The notes: generated from the letters alone by a model not told the origin. A DNA stretch of 64,000 nt from Streptomyces flavotricini (GCF_020639365.1 NZ_JAINUL010000001.1:998458-1062457), one strand, 5' to 3'; shown: positions 1 to 8,552, counted from the stretch's first letter. Numbers and translations are program-made.

Positions 1-663
1 TACCACGGAGGATCCGGGGGTGTGCCCGGGCGCGGATTCGAGGGTGAGGTGCTCGTCGATGCGGTGGACGCCGTCCCAGAGCACCACCTGCCCGGTGCGG
101 TGGACCGGCGCGATGCTGTCCTCGTAGATCAGCCGGTCGTCCTCCCGGCGGCCGCCGCCGTACCCGTTGCCGGGCCCGAAGTGGTGGTCGTCCGCGGCCG
201 GGACGAGGTACCGGGCGTTGGGGAAGGCGGGCACCCAGCCCCCGTCCGCGGCCACGGTGTTCCAGCCGACGTGGTCGCCGTGGACGTGGGTGTTGACGAC
301 GATGTCCACGTCCTGCGGCCGTACTCCCGCCGCCCGTTCCAGCTCCCCGAGGAAGTCGCCGTCCCGCTGGTGGAAGAGCGGCGAACCGGGCCGCTCGCGC
401 CCGTTGCCGACGCCCGTGTCGATCAGGACGGTCTTCCCGGCGCTGCGCAGGACCCAGGTCTGGAGGGCGAGGACCGCCCGGTCGCTGTCGGCCTCCCAGT
501 GGTCCGGTGACAGCCAGTCCTCGTTGTCCTTCCACGCCTCGGCCCCGGCCTCCGGTACGAGGCCGCGCGCGGGCCCGAGCGGTCCCTGCCATTCGACGAC
601 CCGGGTGACCTCGACCTCGCCGAGCACGATGCTCCGCCTGCTCTGCTTGCTCTCACTGCTCAT
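1..663 (-). CDS. Metallo-beta-lactamase-fold hydrolase (partial, 3' end off the left edge)
   Basis: The first 221 codons of an MBL-fold metallohydrolase are present; the reading frame is open to base 1, so the C-terminus lies outside the window. The protein has no signal peptide and is probably cytoplasmic. The zinc motif HxHxDH is seen as THVHGDHVGWN (H126, H128, D130, H131), after the strand-turn VLIDTGVG at about residues 79-86. The GHTPG motif that precedes the next metal histidine is the last thing readable. The substrate cannot be told; relatives include lactonases and glyoxalase-II-like enzymes. The ATG at 663 follows a -10-like TAGACT by 7 nt with no Shine-Dalgarno sequence, so the mRNA is probably leaderless. 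The gene is divergent from the AraC regulator at 765, which may control it. Confidence 0.85.
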   Translation of the reverse strand, partial: MSSESKQSRRSIVLGEVEVTRVVEWQGPLGPARGLVPEAGAEAWKDNEDWLSPDHWEADSDRAVLALQTWVLRSAGKTVLIDTGVGNGRERPGSPLFHQRDGDFLGELERAAGVRPQDVDIVVNTHVHGDHVGWNTVAADGGWVPAFPNARYLVPAADDHHFGPGNGYGGGRREDDRLIYEDSIAPVHRTGQVVLWDGVHRIDEHLTLESAPGHTPGSSVV

Positions 664-670
664 GACGCCG

Positions 671-699
671 AGTCTACGAAGGCCCGTTGAGCCCCTCAA
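671..699 (-). promoter_or_regulatory. Promoter of the MBL-fold gene
   Basis: On the minus strand a -35 TTGAGG (699-694) is separated by exactly 17 nt from a -10 TAGACT (676-671), and the ATG begins 8 nt after the hexamer. This fits a housekeeping sigma-factor promoter driving a leaderless transcript. Confidence 0.55.
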
Positions 700-752
700 T
701 GCCCGTCCCGCTCATGTGAATACGCGACAGTCTCATCCCTGGTGCCTACGGG

Positions 753-758
753 TACGCT
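753..758 (+). promoter_or_regulatory. -10 element of the AraC-family gene
   Basis: TACGCT lies 6 nt before the ATG at 765 and no ribosome binding site is present. This is the spacing expected for leaderless transcription. No convincing -35 is visible. Confidence 0.4.
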
Positions 759-764
759 GACCCC

Positions 765-1691
765 ATGGATGTGGTGAGCGACGCCATCGCGGCCGTCCGG
801 ATCGGCCGGCCCTCCTCCAACCGGGTCAGGGTGAGCGGCAGTTGGTGCGCGCGCTTCGCCCCGTACGACGGCGCCGGCTTCCACGTCGTACTCGAGGGCA
901 GCTGCTGGCTGCTGGCCGACGGGGGCGGCCCGCCGATATCGCTGGCCCCGGGCGACGCGGTGCTGCTGCCGCACGGTACGGGGCACGTGATCGCCGACTC
1001 CCCCGCCGATGCGGCGGCCGTGGCGCGGGCGGTGCCGTTCGAGCTCCTGTCCGGGGAGGCGATGCCGGGCGCGCGCAGGCAGGAAGCCGGTGGCGGGGTG
1101 GAGATGCTGTGCGGCAAGTACCGGCTCGACCGCAGCCGCGTGCACCCGCTCATGCTGGAGCTGCCGCAGGTGGTGCACCTGCCGAACAGGGTCGGATCAC
1201 ACCCCGAACTGCGGGCCGCGATCGCCCTGCTGGGGGGCGAGCTGGCCGATCAGCGGCCGGGGGCCTGCATGGCGGTGCCCAGCCTGCTCGATCTCCTGCT
1301 CGTCTACATGATCCGCTCCTGGATGTCCGAGGGCGCGGGCGGAGCCTGGTCGGCCGTACTGGGCGATCCGGTCGCCACCGCCGCCCTGCGGGCGCTGCAT
1401 TCGGATCCGGCCGCCCCCTGGACGAACGAGCGCCTCGCCGCCGAGGCGGGCGTCTCCCGTCCCACGCTGGCACGCCGCTTCACGACACTGGTCGGCCGCC
1501 CGCCCATGGCGTACCTGACGTGGTGGCGGCTGACGTACGCCGCCACCCTGCTCCGCGACACCCCGGACCCGCTGGCCGCGATCGCGCGCCGGGTCGGGTA
1601 CGGCACCCCGTACGCCTTCTCGCACGCCTTCAGCCGGGAGTTCGGGACGACACCGGGCCGGTACAGGGCCACGGCGGGCCGGGTCTCGTAG
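765..1691 (+). CDS. AraC-family regulator with N-terminal cupin domain
   Basis: A 308-residue cytoplasmic transcription regulator. Residues about 10-190 form a cupin-type sensor (AraC cupin_6 class; GDAVLLPHGTGH is the recognisable strand-turn), and about 205-305 form the double helix-turn-helix AraC DNA-binding domain, with the second-helix signature IARRVGYGTPYAFSHAFSREFG and TPGRYR near the end. In this family the cupin domain binds a small effector and the gene beside it is usually the target, here the divergent MBL-fold hydrolase. The effector is unknown. The ATG at 765 follows TACGCT by 6 nt, so translation is probably leaderless. Confidence 0.9.
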   Translation: MDVVSDAIAAVRIGRPSSNRVRVSGSWCARFAPYDGAGFHVVLEGSCWLLADGGGPPISLAPGDAVLLPHGTGHVIADSPADAAAVARAVPFELLSGEAMPGARRQEAGGGVEMLCGKYRLDRSRVHPLMLELPQVVHLPNRVGSHPELRAAIALLGGELADQRPGACMAVPSLLDLLLVYMIRSWMSEGAGGAWSAVLGDPVATAALRALHSDPAAPWTNERLAAEAGVSRPTLARRFTTLVGRPPMAYLTWWRLTYAATLLRDTPDPLAAIARRVGYGTPYAFSHAFSREFGTTPGRYRATAGRVS

Positions 1692-1709
1692 ACGGCGGGA
1701 CGCCCGCGA

Positions 1710-1739
1710 GCGGCGGAGGCGGAGTGCCGCCACCGCCGC
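1710..1739. terminator. Bidirectional hairpin terminator
   Basis: A 13-bp stem with one A-A mismatch and a 4-nt loop lies between the convergent AraC and DUF4360 genes. There is no T-run, as is common in Streptomyces. Confidence 0.6.
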
Positions 1740-1770
1740 CCGGGTCGGTGTCACAGGACCGGCGGCCGGC

Positions 1771-2451
1771 TCAGCGGCGGACCGGGCACTGCTTCCAGGA
1801 GAAGTGGTACACGCTGTTGATGCTGCCGTCCGTGGAGTCGACGGTCATGTAGCTCGTCTTGTTCTTGTCGGAGGTCCCGACGTCCGCGCGCAGTTCGGTG
1901 TTGATGTTGAAGTTGCGCTGCTCCCCGCAGGGGGCGAAGACGAGGGCCTCGATGCCGGTGGTGTCCGTCACCTGCCAGTTGTCGTTCAGCTCGCCATGGA
2001 ACTGGTGGGTCCGGTTGGCGGTCTGGCTCATGCCCTGGAAGTAGTAGCTGGCCTTCTGGGTACCGGTCGCCCCCGGCTCCAGCTTGCCGTAGCCCCGGTA
2101 GTCGACGTGGGACACCGCGTACGTGTAGCCCTGCGGGACGTGCACGAGGAGGGAGAGGAGGCAGTTCTTGCGGCCTTCGGTGGCGGCGACGCCCCCGCCG
2201 GCCGAGGCCATGTACTCGCTGTAGGTCACGGTGAAGGCCGAGTTGTCGGCGGCCACGGCGACGGCGGCACTGCCCGGACGGCAGCCCGAGCCGTTGACCG
2301 AGGCGACGTCGACGGCCACCCGGCCCGGGGGCGCGGCGGCAGCGGAGGAGGTGGCCCCGGCCGACGGGGAGAGCGCGACGAGGCATCCGGTGACGGCTGC
2401 GGCGGTCAGTGCGGCGCGAGCCTTGCGGGTGGTGCGAGGTGGCTTGATCAC
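1771..2451 (-). CDS. Secreted DUF4360 protein
   Basis: A 226-residue protein with a Sec signal peptide (basic MIKPPRTTRKAR, then a hydrophobic stretch ending near SAGA at about residue 33). The mature part matches the DUF4360 family, known in actinomycetes and fungi as small secreted beta-sandwich proteins of unknown function. Family-like features are GSGCRPGSAAVAV near the N-terminus, NCLLSLLVHVPQGYTYAVSHVDYRGY in the middle and four or five cysteines that could form disulphides (GSGC, NCLL, APCG, KQCP). The GTG at 2451 is the most plausible start; no strong ribosome binding site precedes it. It is divergent from the copper radical oxidase gene, so both products may be exported together, but nothing shows a shared function. 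Confidence 0.8.
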   Translation of the reverse strand: MIKPPRTTRKARAALTAAAVTGCLVALSPSAGATSSAAAAPPGRVAVDVASVNGSGCRPGSAAVAVAADNSAFTVTYSEYMASAGGGVAATEGRKNCLLSLLVHVPQGYTYAVSHVDYRGYGKLEPGATGTQKASYYFQGMSQTANRTHQFHGELNDNWQVTDTTGIEALVFAPCGEQRNFNINTELRADVGTSDKNKTSYMTVDSTDGSINSVYHFSWKQCPVRR

Positions 2452-2635
2452 GTCGCCATGGATAGCCGCCGCGGGCGGCCGCCGAGCACGACCGGGTACG
2501 CGCCCTCACCCGGTCGGACGGGCCCATTCACCGGAGAAACGATTCGGCACGGCGGACCGGGCGGCCGAACGGCCCATGCCTCCCACCTTCACCCGCCCCA
2601 CTCGCGCCTTTTCGCACCAAGAATCCCCTTTTTCA

Positions 2636-2641
2636 TATGAT
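2636..2641 (+). promoter_or_regulatory. -10 element upstream of the galactose-oxidase-like gene
   Basis: TATGAT lies in an AT-rich patch 27 nt before the ATG at 2669, leaving room for the good ribosome binding site GGAGGAG. No clear -35 is visible. Confidence 0.45.
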
Positions 2642-2668
2642 GGGCACCCCGCCGACGGAGGAGAGCTC

Positions 2669-4567
2669 ATGCCCGGCCTGCCTGGTCTGACCGGTCCGCC
2701 CGCACGGCGGTCCGCCGTGCTGTCCGCATGCGTGGCCGTGGCCGCCGCCCTCGCATCCCTCACCGCCCCCGCCCCGGCCGCCTTCGCCGCAGCGGTCCCC
2801 GGGCACGAATCCCCTCCGGGGCACCACCACGCCGACGGCCGTGCGTCCACGGTCGCGGCCGATCCCGACGAAGCCGCCGTCATCGGCGAGGAGCACGCCC
2901 GCGCCCACGCGCAACGGCGGAGCGCGGCCAAGGGCCCCAAGGAATACCCCCAGTCGAAGCGCACCGAGAGCCTGACCGCCCTCACGTCCTCGCAGCAGCG
3001 CACCAACGCGCCCTTCTCCGCAGCACAGTTCGGCCGCTTCACGGAGTTCTTCCCCTCCCCCGACTTCGGCGTCCACACCGCGCTGCTGCCCACCGGCAAG
3101 GTGCTGCTCTTCTCCTTCGAGCGCGTGGAGACCGACCCCACCAAGGAGACCGGTCCCACCGACCGGATCGGCCCCACGAACGCCGGCCGCGCCTTCCTCT
3201 GGGACCCGGCCAAGGGCACCGGGCCGCGGGCGTTCAAGAAGGTGGAGCCCCCGACCGTCCTGATGCCGGACGGTACGTACACACCCCGCCCCGCGCCGTT
3301 CTTCTGCGCGGGGCACGCCTTCCTGCCCAACGGCATGGTCGGGGTCTTCGGCGGCAACACCGGCGGCAAGGGCGGCAGCGGCGCCAAGCTGTCCTTCGTG
3401 TTCGACCCCTGGACCGAAACCTGGTTCCGCAACCAGGACATGGCCGTCGGCCGCTGGTACCCCTCGGTCGTGACGGGCGCGGACGGGCGCCAGATCATCA
3501 TGTCCGGCCAGTCCGAGCGGGGTACGGGCACACCCACCCCGGTCGTGGAGCGCTTCCCCGCGCTGCGCCATCCCGTGCCCTGGCGGACGTACGACATCCC
3601 GGTCGGCCTGGCGGCGGAGCGGATGCGCGCGGACGCCCCCTTCCGCAACGACTATCCGCACCTCTTCTCGCTGCGCGACGGCATGGTCTACGGGCTCGGC
3701 CGCGACGCCGATCAGCAGTGGCTCTTCGACCCGGTCAAGGAGACCCGGACCGATCTGCCGCGGCGGCCCGCCGACTTCCGGGGCTACGGGTCGGCCGTGC
3801 CGCTGCCGGCCGGGTTCCGCGGCCCGGACTCCGTACTGGTGCTCGGCGGTGATCCGCACGACCCGAACACCTACCGGCTGTCCGGCGGCCGGTGGACCAC
3901 CGAGGAGCCGCGGGCCTTCGGCCGCACGCAGGACGACACGCTGATCCTGCCGGACGGCACGCTGCTCACGGTCAACGGCGCCCTGGACACGCGGAATTAC
4001 GGACACGGACCGTTCAACCCGAAGGCCGACCTCTCCTACCGGCGGATCGAGCTGCGCGACGCCAAGGGCCACTGGAAGCTCGGACCGGCCCAACGGCTGC
4101 CCCGCGGCTACCACTCCAACGCCCTGGTGCTGCCGGACGGCCGCATGATGGTGACCGGCGACGAGCTCCAGCAGATCGCCAACGACCCGGACATCAAGGA
4201 TGAGATGGACGGCAGCATCGAGCTCTACGAGCCCGCGTACCTGCACCGGGGCGGCGGCCGGCCCGCACTGGACCGGGTGCCCGGCGGAGATTTGGGCTAC
4301 GGGGCCGCGTTCGAGGTGCGCAGCTCGACGGCCGCCCGGGTCAAGCGGGCCGTGCTGCTGGCGCCGACGACCGTCACCCATGCGGTGAACACCAGCCAGC
4401 GCCATCTGGAGCTGCCGCTCACCGGCGTGCGCGGCTCCGTGATCGGGCTCCGGACCCCGCCGGGCGCGGCGGACGCCCCGCCCGGCTACTACATGCTGTT
4501 CCTGCTCGACGCGAAGGGCGTGCCGAGCACGGCGAAGTGGGTCAAGCTGGGCGGCCGCCGGCAGTAG
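2669..4567 (+). CDS. Secreted galactose-oxidase-like copper radical oxidase (AA5)
   Basis: A 632-residue exported enzyme of the galactose oxidase/glyoxal oxidase family, which oxidises alcohol or aldehyde groups and makes hydrogen peroxide using one copper and a Tyr-Cys cofactor. The signal peptide ends near AFAA at about residue 41. The kelch-type propeller holds Cys213 (FFCAGHAFLPNG) and Tyr264 (GRWYPS), which should form the thioether cofactor; copper ligands are Tyr481 and His482 (RGYHSNALVLPDG) and His571 (VTHAVNTSQRH). The C-terminal early-set domain (DUF1929) follows. All five key residues are present, so it should be active. Streptomyces GlxA is a relative usually encoded beside the cellulose-synthase-like cslA; no such gene is here. 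The start is set by GGAGGAG 6 nt before the ATG; an earlier in-frame start would precede the signal peptide. Confidence 0.88.
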   Translation: MPGLPGLTGPPARRSAVLSACVAVAAALASLTAPAPAAFAAAVPGHESPPGHHHADGRASTVAADPDEAAVIGEEHARAHAQRRSAAKGPKEYPQSKRTESLTALTSSQQRTNAPFSAAQFGRFTEFFPSPDFGVHTALLPTGKVLLFSFERVETDPTKETGPTDRIGPTNAGRAFLWDPAKGTGPRAFKKVEPPTVLMPDGTYTPRPAPFFCAGHAFLPNGMVGVFGGNTGGKGGSGAKLSFVFDPWTETWFRNQDMAVGRWYPSVVTGADGRQIIMSGQSERGTGTPTPVVERFPALRHPVPWRTYDIPVGLAAERMRADAPFRNDYPHLFSLRDGMVYGLGRDADQQWLFDPVKETRTDLPRRPADFRGYGSAVPLPAGFRGPDSVLVLGGDPHDPNTYRLSGGRWTTEEPRAFGRTQDDTLILPDGTLLTVNGALDTRNYGHGPFNPKADLSYRRIELRDAKGHWKLGPAQRLPRGYHSNALVLPDGRMMVTGDELQQIANDPDIKDEMDGSIELYEPAYLHRGGGRPALDRVPGGDLGYGAAFEVRSSTAARVKRAVLLAPTTVTHAVNTSQRHLELPLTGVRGSVIGLRTPPGAADAPPGYYMLFLLDAKGVPSTAKWVKLGGRRQ

Positions 4568-4594
4568 CGCCCGCGGGTGCGCACTCGCCGGCGG
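4555..4594. terminator. Hairpin between convergent genes
   Basis: CCGCCGGC (4555-4562) and GCCGGCGG (4587-4594) form a perfect 8-bp stem with a 24-nt loop, spanning the end of the oxidase gene and facing the MarR gene end. Confidence 0.35.
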
Positions 4595-4606
4595 ACCCCT
4601 CGTGCC

Positions 4607-5143
4607 TCAGGGCCCGGGCGGGGGCTCGACCCGGGCCAGCCAGGCGGTGAGGAGCGCCTCCAGTTCGGCCGCCTGCCGCGGGGTCAGCCCTTCGAGCAGG
4701 CTGCGCTCGTTCTCCATGTGCTCGGTGAACGCCCGGTCGATCAGCTCGCGCCCCGCCGGTGTGAGCGCGACCACGCGCCCGCGGCCGTCGGCGGCCGAGC
4801 GGCGGCGCGCGACGAGGCCGTCCCGTTCCAGCCGGTCGATGCGCTTGGTCATCGCGCCCGTCGTGACCATGGTGTGCACCGCCAGCTCGCCGGGGGCCCG
4901 CTCGTACGGCGCTCCCGCGCGGCGCAGGGCCGCGAGCACGTCGAACTCCCCCTCGCTCAGTCCGTAGCGGCGGTAGACGAGGCAGAGCCGGTCGGTCAGG
5001 AGCAGCCCGAGCCGGTGCAGCCGCCCGATCACCCCCTGCGGGGCGACGTCGACGTCCGGGCGCTCCCGTGCCCACTCGGCCTGGATGCGGGCGACGTGGT
5101 CGGCGGGTGCCCCCGCCTGCGATGCGTACGGTTCCGGTCTCAC
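4607..5143 (-). CDS. MarR-family regulator
   Basis: A 178-residue winged-helix repressor. Residues about 40-165 carry the MarR fold; the recognition region reads VTTGAMTKRIDRLERDGLVARRRSAADGRGR, where the wing DGRGR is typical. The N-terminal 35 residues are a family-typical leader. The GTG at 5143 starts 7 nt after TATACT on the minus strand with no ribosome binding site, so the message is probably leaderless. The gene is divergent from the EamA exporter at 5183 and the 39 bp between them is filled by two identical palindromes, a strong sign that this protein represses both itself and the exporter and is released by a small ligand. Confidence 0.88.
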   Translation of the reverse strand: MRPEPYASQAGAPADHVARIQAEWARERPDVDVAPQGVIGRLHRLGLLLTDRLCLVYRRYGLSEGEFDVLAALRRAGAPYERAPGELAVHTMVTTGAMTKRIDRLERDGLVARRRSAADGRGRVVALTPAGRELIDRAFTEHMENERSLLEGLTPRQAAELEALLTAWLARVEPPPGP

Positions 5144-5149
5144 CCGACC

Positions 5150-5188
5150 AGTATAGCTTCCATGGAAGGTATTATATCTTCCATGGAA
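5150..5188. promoter_or_regulatory. Twin-palindrome MarR operator with divergent leaderless promoters
   Basis: TTCCATGGAA occurs twice (5158-5167 and 5179-5188); centres are 21 bp apart, two turns of B-DNA, so two dimers would sit on one face. The minus-strand -10 TATACT (5155-5150) points at the MarR GTG and the plus-strand -10 TATTAT (5170-5175) points at the EamA ATG at 5183. The second palindrome contains that ATG, so bound repressor would cover the transcription start itself. Confidence 0.75.
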
Positions 5189-6070
5189 GCCAATCTCAGG
5201 TGGTCGCTGGTCACGGCGATCGCCCCGATCGCGTGGGGTACGAACTACTACGTCACCCGCGAGTTCCTGCCCGCGGGCCACGCGCTCTACGGCGCGGCCT
5301 TCCGGGCACTGCCCGCGGGCCTGCTGCTCCTGGCCGTCCGCCGGGAGCCGCCCCGGGGATCCTGGTGGTGGAAGTCCCTGCTGCTCGGCTTCCTCAACAT
5401 GAGCGCGTTCTTCGCCCTGATCTACGTCGCCGCGCAGCGCCTGCCGACCAGCGCGGCCTCGACCGTCATGGCGACCGCACCACTGATGATGATGCTGCTC
5501 GCCTGGGCGCTGATCGCGGAGCGGCCGGGCCCGCGCCAGCTGGCCGGCGCCGGCCTCGGCGTCGCGGGGGTGTCACTGACGCTGCTCACCGGGGCCGTCC
5601 CGATGGATCCGGTCGGCGTACTGGCCTCCGTGGCCGCGATGGCCATGTCCTCCTTCGGCTACGTCCTGGCCAAGCGGTGGAGCCCGGAGGTCGACGTCCT
5701 CGCGTCGACGGCGTGGCAGTTGCTGGGCGGCGGGCTCCTGCTGCTGCCGTTCGCCGTCGCCGTGGAGGGATCACCGCCGGCCCTCGACCCTTCCGAGCTG
5801 CTCGGATTCGCCTATGTCGCGGTCGTCGCGACGGCGGTGGCCTTCGCCGCGTGGTTCACGGGGCTTCGGCGGCTGCCGGCCGCGACGGTCGGCCTGCTCG
5901 GGCTGCTGAACCCGGTCACGGGGGTGCTGTTGGGCACGGCGATCGCCGGAGAAACGCTCACCCTCCGACAGATCTGCGGCCTCCTGCTCACCCTGACGGG
6001 CATCCTGCTGGGGCGGAGGGGAGGATTCCTCACCGCTCGTGACGGGAGGAATTCGGCAGGTAGTAATTAG
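5183..6070 (+). CDS. EamA-family (DMT) exporter
   Basis: A 295-residue inner-membrane transporter of the drug/metabolite superfamily with about ten hydrophobic segments arranged as two repeated EamA domains (about residues 5-135 and 145-290). The first begins with the family-typical LVTAIAPIAWGTNYYVTREFLP and the second ends with VTGVLLGTAIAGETLTLRQICGLLLTLTGILLG. Such proteins export metabolites, amino acids or drugs; the substrate is unknown. An earlier in-frame ATG at 5162 exists, but the ATG at 5183 lies 8 nt after TATTAT and fits leaderless transcription. Divergence from a MarR gene suggests induction by a toxic or signalling compound. Confidence 0.85.
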   Translation: MEANLRWSLVTAIAPIAWGTNYYVTREFLPAGHALYGAAFRALPAGLLLLAVRREPPRGSWWWKSLLLGFLNMSAFFALIYVAAQRLPTSAASTVMATAPLMMMLLAWALIAERPGPRQLAGAGLGVAGVSLTLLTGAVPMDPVGVLASVAAMAMSSFGYVLAKRWSPEVDVLASTAWQLLGGGLLLLPFAVAVEGSPPALDPSELLGFAYVAVVATAVAFAAWFTGLRRLPAATVGLLGLLNPVTGVLLGTAIAGETLTLRQICGLLLTLTGILLGRRGGFLTARDGRNSAGSN

Positions 6071-6332
6071 GTGAATCACCGACTGAATTACCGTCAATAA
6101 GGGTTGAGTCCATATCTCGATTTGATAACGAGATCCCTGAAATGGCCTGGACCAATAGCGCCCTACGCGCGTAACTTGGCTTAAATCAAAGAGAATTGAC
6201 GGTTCATCAAATCTGACCAGTAGGTAACAGTCAGATATCTTGGACCCCATTCCCGTTTGTCCGAATTCTCCACCGCGCCGGTCTGGCAGGCTTCCGCGCA
6301 CCCACTCCTCCGACCAAGGATTTGAGGTGCGC
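6071..6332 (+). promoter_or_regulatory. AT-rich upstream region of the metalloprotease gene
   Basis: This 262-bp gap is markedly AT-richer than its surroundings. It contains the inverted repeats ATCTCG/CGAGAT (6114-6119, 6129-6134) and ATCTGAC/GTCAGAT (6211-6217, 6230-6236). A possible -35 TTGACG lies at 6196-6201, partly upstream of the second repeat. The arrangement suggests a regulated promoter; the regulator cannot be named. Confidence 0.4.
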
Positions 6333-8414
6333 ATGACTAGACATCGCAGGAAGCAGCGCGAACACCGGCGCAAACCGCGCCGGTTGATACTCCTCACCGC
6401 CGCCATGGCCACGGCGGCGGTGATAGCGGGCGGCATCGCCTACTCCGGGCTCGGCGACGACGCCCAGGCAGGGACGCCCGTACTGGCCGACGCGGCCGCG
6501 GACTCCCTCACACCGGCCGCCGCACCGGCCCGTGACGCGGAGCCGGCGCCCATCGTGGGCGAGCCCGCCAACGAGACCGCCAAGGGCATGGTCTTCGACG
6601 GCCTCAAGGCCGCACCGAAGGGCGACCGTTGCGTCGGCGTCTACCGCACGGAGGCCGGGCTCTGCACGCACGGCCCCGACGCCCCGCCCAAGGACGTGAA
6701 CATCAAGGCCGACGTGGCCCCCGTCGTGAAGACGAAGGCCCCGGCCGCCGACCCGGCGAAGCCCGAGTCCGGCGACGCGGCCGCCGCGGCCGAGGGCGGC
6801 GGGCGTCCTCAGGACGCGCCCGCCGCCGACGCCCAGTCCGCCAAGGCCGCGCCGGCCGCGGCCCCCAAGCCCGCCGCTGCCGGTGACGGCCAGGCCGTCG
6901 CCGCCGGTCCCGCCGGCCAGACGGTCCAGTGCGACGGCGACGGCAGCACCGGCAACCGCGTCCAGGTCGTGTACGTCCACGGCTCCGACCGCGACCGGTA
7001 CTCCGAGTACCTCGCCTCGTTCCGCAAGTGGGCGGCCGACGCCGACCTCATCTACTCGACGAGCGCCCAGGAGACCGGCGGCATCCGCCACATCCGCTTC
7101 GTCACGGCCGCGGACTGCACGCCGACGGTGCTCAACATCGAGCTCCCGGCCTCCGCGCTCTCCGAGTTCAGCGCGACCAACAACGCGCTCGCCGCCAAGG
7201 GCCTCGACCGCCGCGACCGCAAGTACATGATCTTCTCGGACACCCAGGTCTACTGCGGCATCGGCACCTTCGCGGGCGACGAGCGGCCCGGCCAGGACAA
7301 CCAGAGCAACTTCGGCCCGTCCTACGGCCGTACGGACTCCGGCTGCTGGGGCGGCCACACCGCGGCGCACGAACTCGGCCACAACCTCGGCGCGGTGAAC
7401 AACAGCGCCCCCAACACCAGCCGCGGCGCGCACTGCACTGACGAGTGGGACGTCATGTGCTACTCGGACACCCCGTACTACCCGCAGATGCGCAACGTGT
7501 GCACCAACCAGGCCGCCGAGAACATCCTGGACTGCAACCACGACGACTACTTCCACACCAACCCCAAGGCGGGCAGCTACCTCGCCACGCACTGGAACAT
7601 CGCGAACAACCAGTTCCTGATGAAGGCCAACGGCGGCGGCGGTGGCACGAACCCCGACCCGAACCCGAAGCCCACGCCGAGCCCCACGCAGAAGCCCACC
7701 CCGACGCCGACCAAGAAGCCCACGGGCGGCCCGAAGGTGACGGCGGCCCAGATCCAGGCGAACTCCGTCGTGGTGAGCTGGCCCAAGGTGGACGGAGCCG
7801 CGTGGTACCAGGTCCTGCTGAACGGCAAGCACCTGACCTGGGTCCAGTCCCAGGCCCTGCGCATCTACAACCTCCAGCCCGGTACGCAGTACAAGGTCGC
7901 CGTCTCGGTCCGCGACACCGCCGGCCATGACAGCGGAGCCGGCCCGACCACGGCCTTCCGTACGACGGGCGCGGGCGGCGGCACCACCACCCCCGGTGCC
8001 CGCTACACGCTCGGCAACGGCAGCACCGGCATGAACGCCGAGCTCTGGGGCGGCCGCAGCGCCGACGGCACGGTGCTCGTCGGCGGCCGTGCCAACGGCT
8101 ACGCCCAGCAGCAGTGGCTCTTCGAGGACGCGGGCAGCGGGCTCGTCCGCATCAAGTCCGCCGTCTCCGGCAAGTGCCTGCAGACGGGCGGCGCCCCGGC
8201 CGCCGGCATGTGGATCGCGCAGCAGCCCTGCGGCGGCAACTCCGCGCAGCAGTGGAAGCTGGCGTCCCGCGGCGGCGGCGTGACCGTCACCGACGCGAGC
8301 GGCGGCTACGCGCTGACCGTGAGCAGCCGCCCGTACTACGGCGCCTGGTTGCTCGACCTCCAGCGCGCCGACGGCCGCGCGGCCCAGGTGTGGACGGTCC
8401 AGAAGGTCGGCTGA
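6333..8414 (+). CDS. Secreted zinc metalloprotease with FnIII and ricin-B domains
   Basis: A 693-residue exported protein. A twin-basic N-terminus and hydrophobic stretch (residues 1-36) form a signal peptide or anchor; an Ala/Pro-rich linker runs to about 195. The catalytic domain, about 200-430, has H346-E347-x-x-H350 (AHELGHNLGAVNN) and a metzincin-like Met-turn DVMCYSD with Met375. Nine or so cysteines in this domain suggest disulphides. A Pro/Thr-rich linker (about 437-462) leads to a fibronectin III domain (about 465-555) and a ricin-type lectin domain (about 570-690; QQW repeats) that should bind carbohydrate. In metzincins the third zinc ligand is His or Asp eleven residues from the first His; here that position is Asn356. 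The ATG at 6333 is preceded by TTTGAGGTGC, a weak ribosome binding site. Confidence 0.82.
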   Translation: MTRHRRKQREHRRKPRRLILLTAAMATAAVIAGGIAYSGLGDDAQAGTPVLADAAADSLTPAAAPARDAEPAPIVGEPANETAKGMVFDGLKAAPKGDRCVGVYRTEAGLCTHGPDAPPKDVNIKADVAPVVKTKAPAADPAKPESGDAAAAAEGGGRPQDAPAADAQSAKAAPAAAPKPAAAGDGQAVAAGPAGQTVQCDGDGSTGNRVQVVYVHGSDRDRYSEYLASFRKWAADADLIYSTSAQETGGIRHIRFVTAADCTPTVLNIELPASALSEFSATNNALAAKGLDRRDRKYMIFSDTQVYCGIGTFAGDERPGQDNQSNFGPSYGRTDSGCWGGHTAAHELGHNLGAVNNSAPNTSRGAHCTDEWDVMCYSDTPYYPQMRNVCTNQAAENILDCNHDDYFHTNPKAGSYLATHWNIANNQFLMKANGGGGGTNPDPNPKPTPSPTQKPTPTPTKKPTGGPKVTAAQIQANSVVVSWPKVDGAAWYQVLLNGKHLTWVQSQALRIYNLQPGTQYKVAVSVRDTAGHDSGAGPTTAFRTTGAGGGTTTPGARYTLGNGSTGMNAELWGGRSADGTVLVGGRANGYAQQQWLFEDAGSGLVRIKSAVSGKCLQTGGAPAAGMWIAQQPCGGNSAQQWKLASRGGGVTVTDASGGYALTVSSRPYYGAWLLDLQRADGRAAQVWTVQKVG

Positions 8415-8552
8415 CCTTCCGGAACCTGCCCTGCCGTCCCGCCGGTGTACGGCCGCCCCGCGCGGCCGTGCACCGGCCCCCTCATCTCCCGCACCGCGGC
8501 TCACTCCCGCAGCGCAGCACCTCGCATCCCACCGCACCAGGAGCACCCAACG

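Noticed and set aside
5162..5182. ATG at 5162 as the EamA start
   Set aside because: It would lie before the likely -10 TATTAT at 5170; the ATG at 5183 fits a leaderless start and the usual length of the family.
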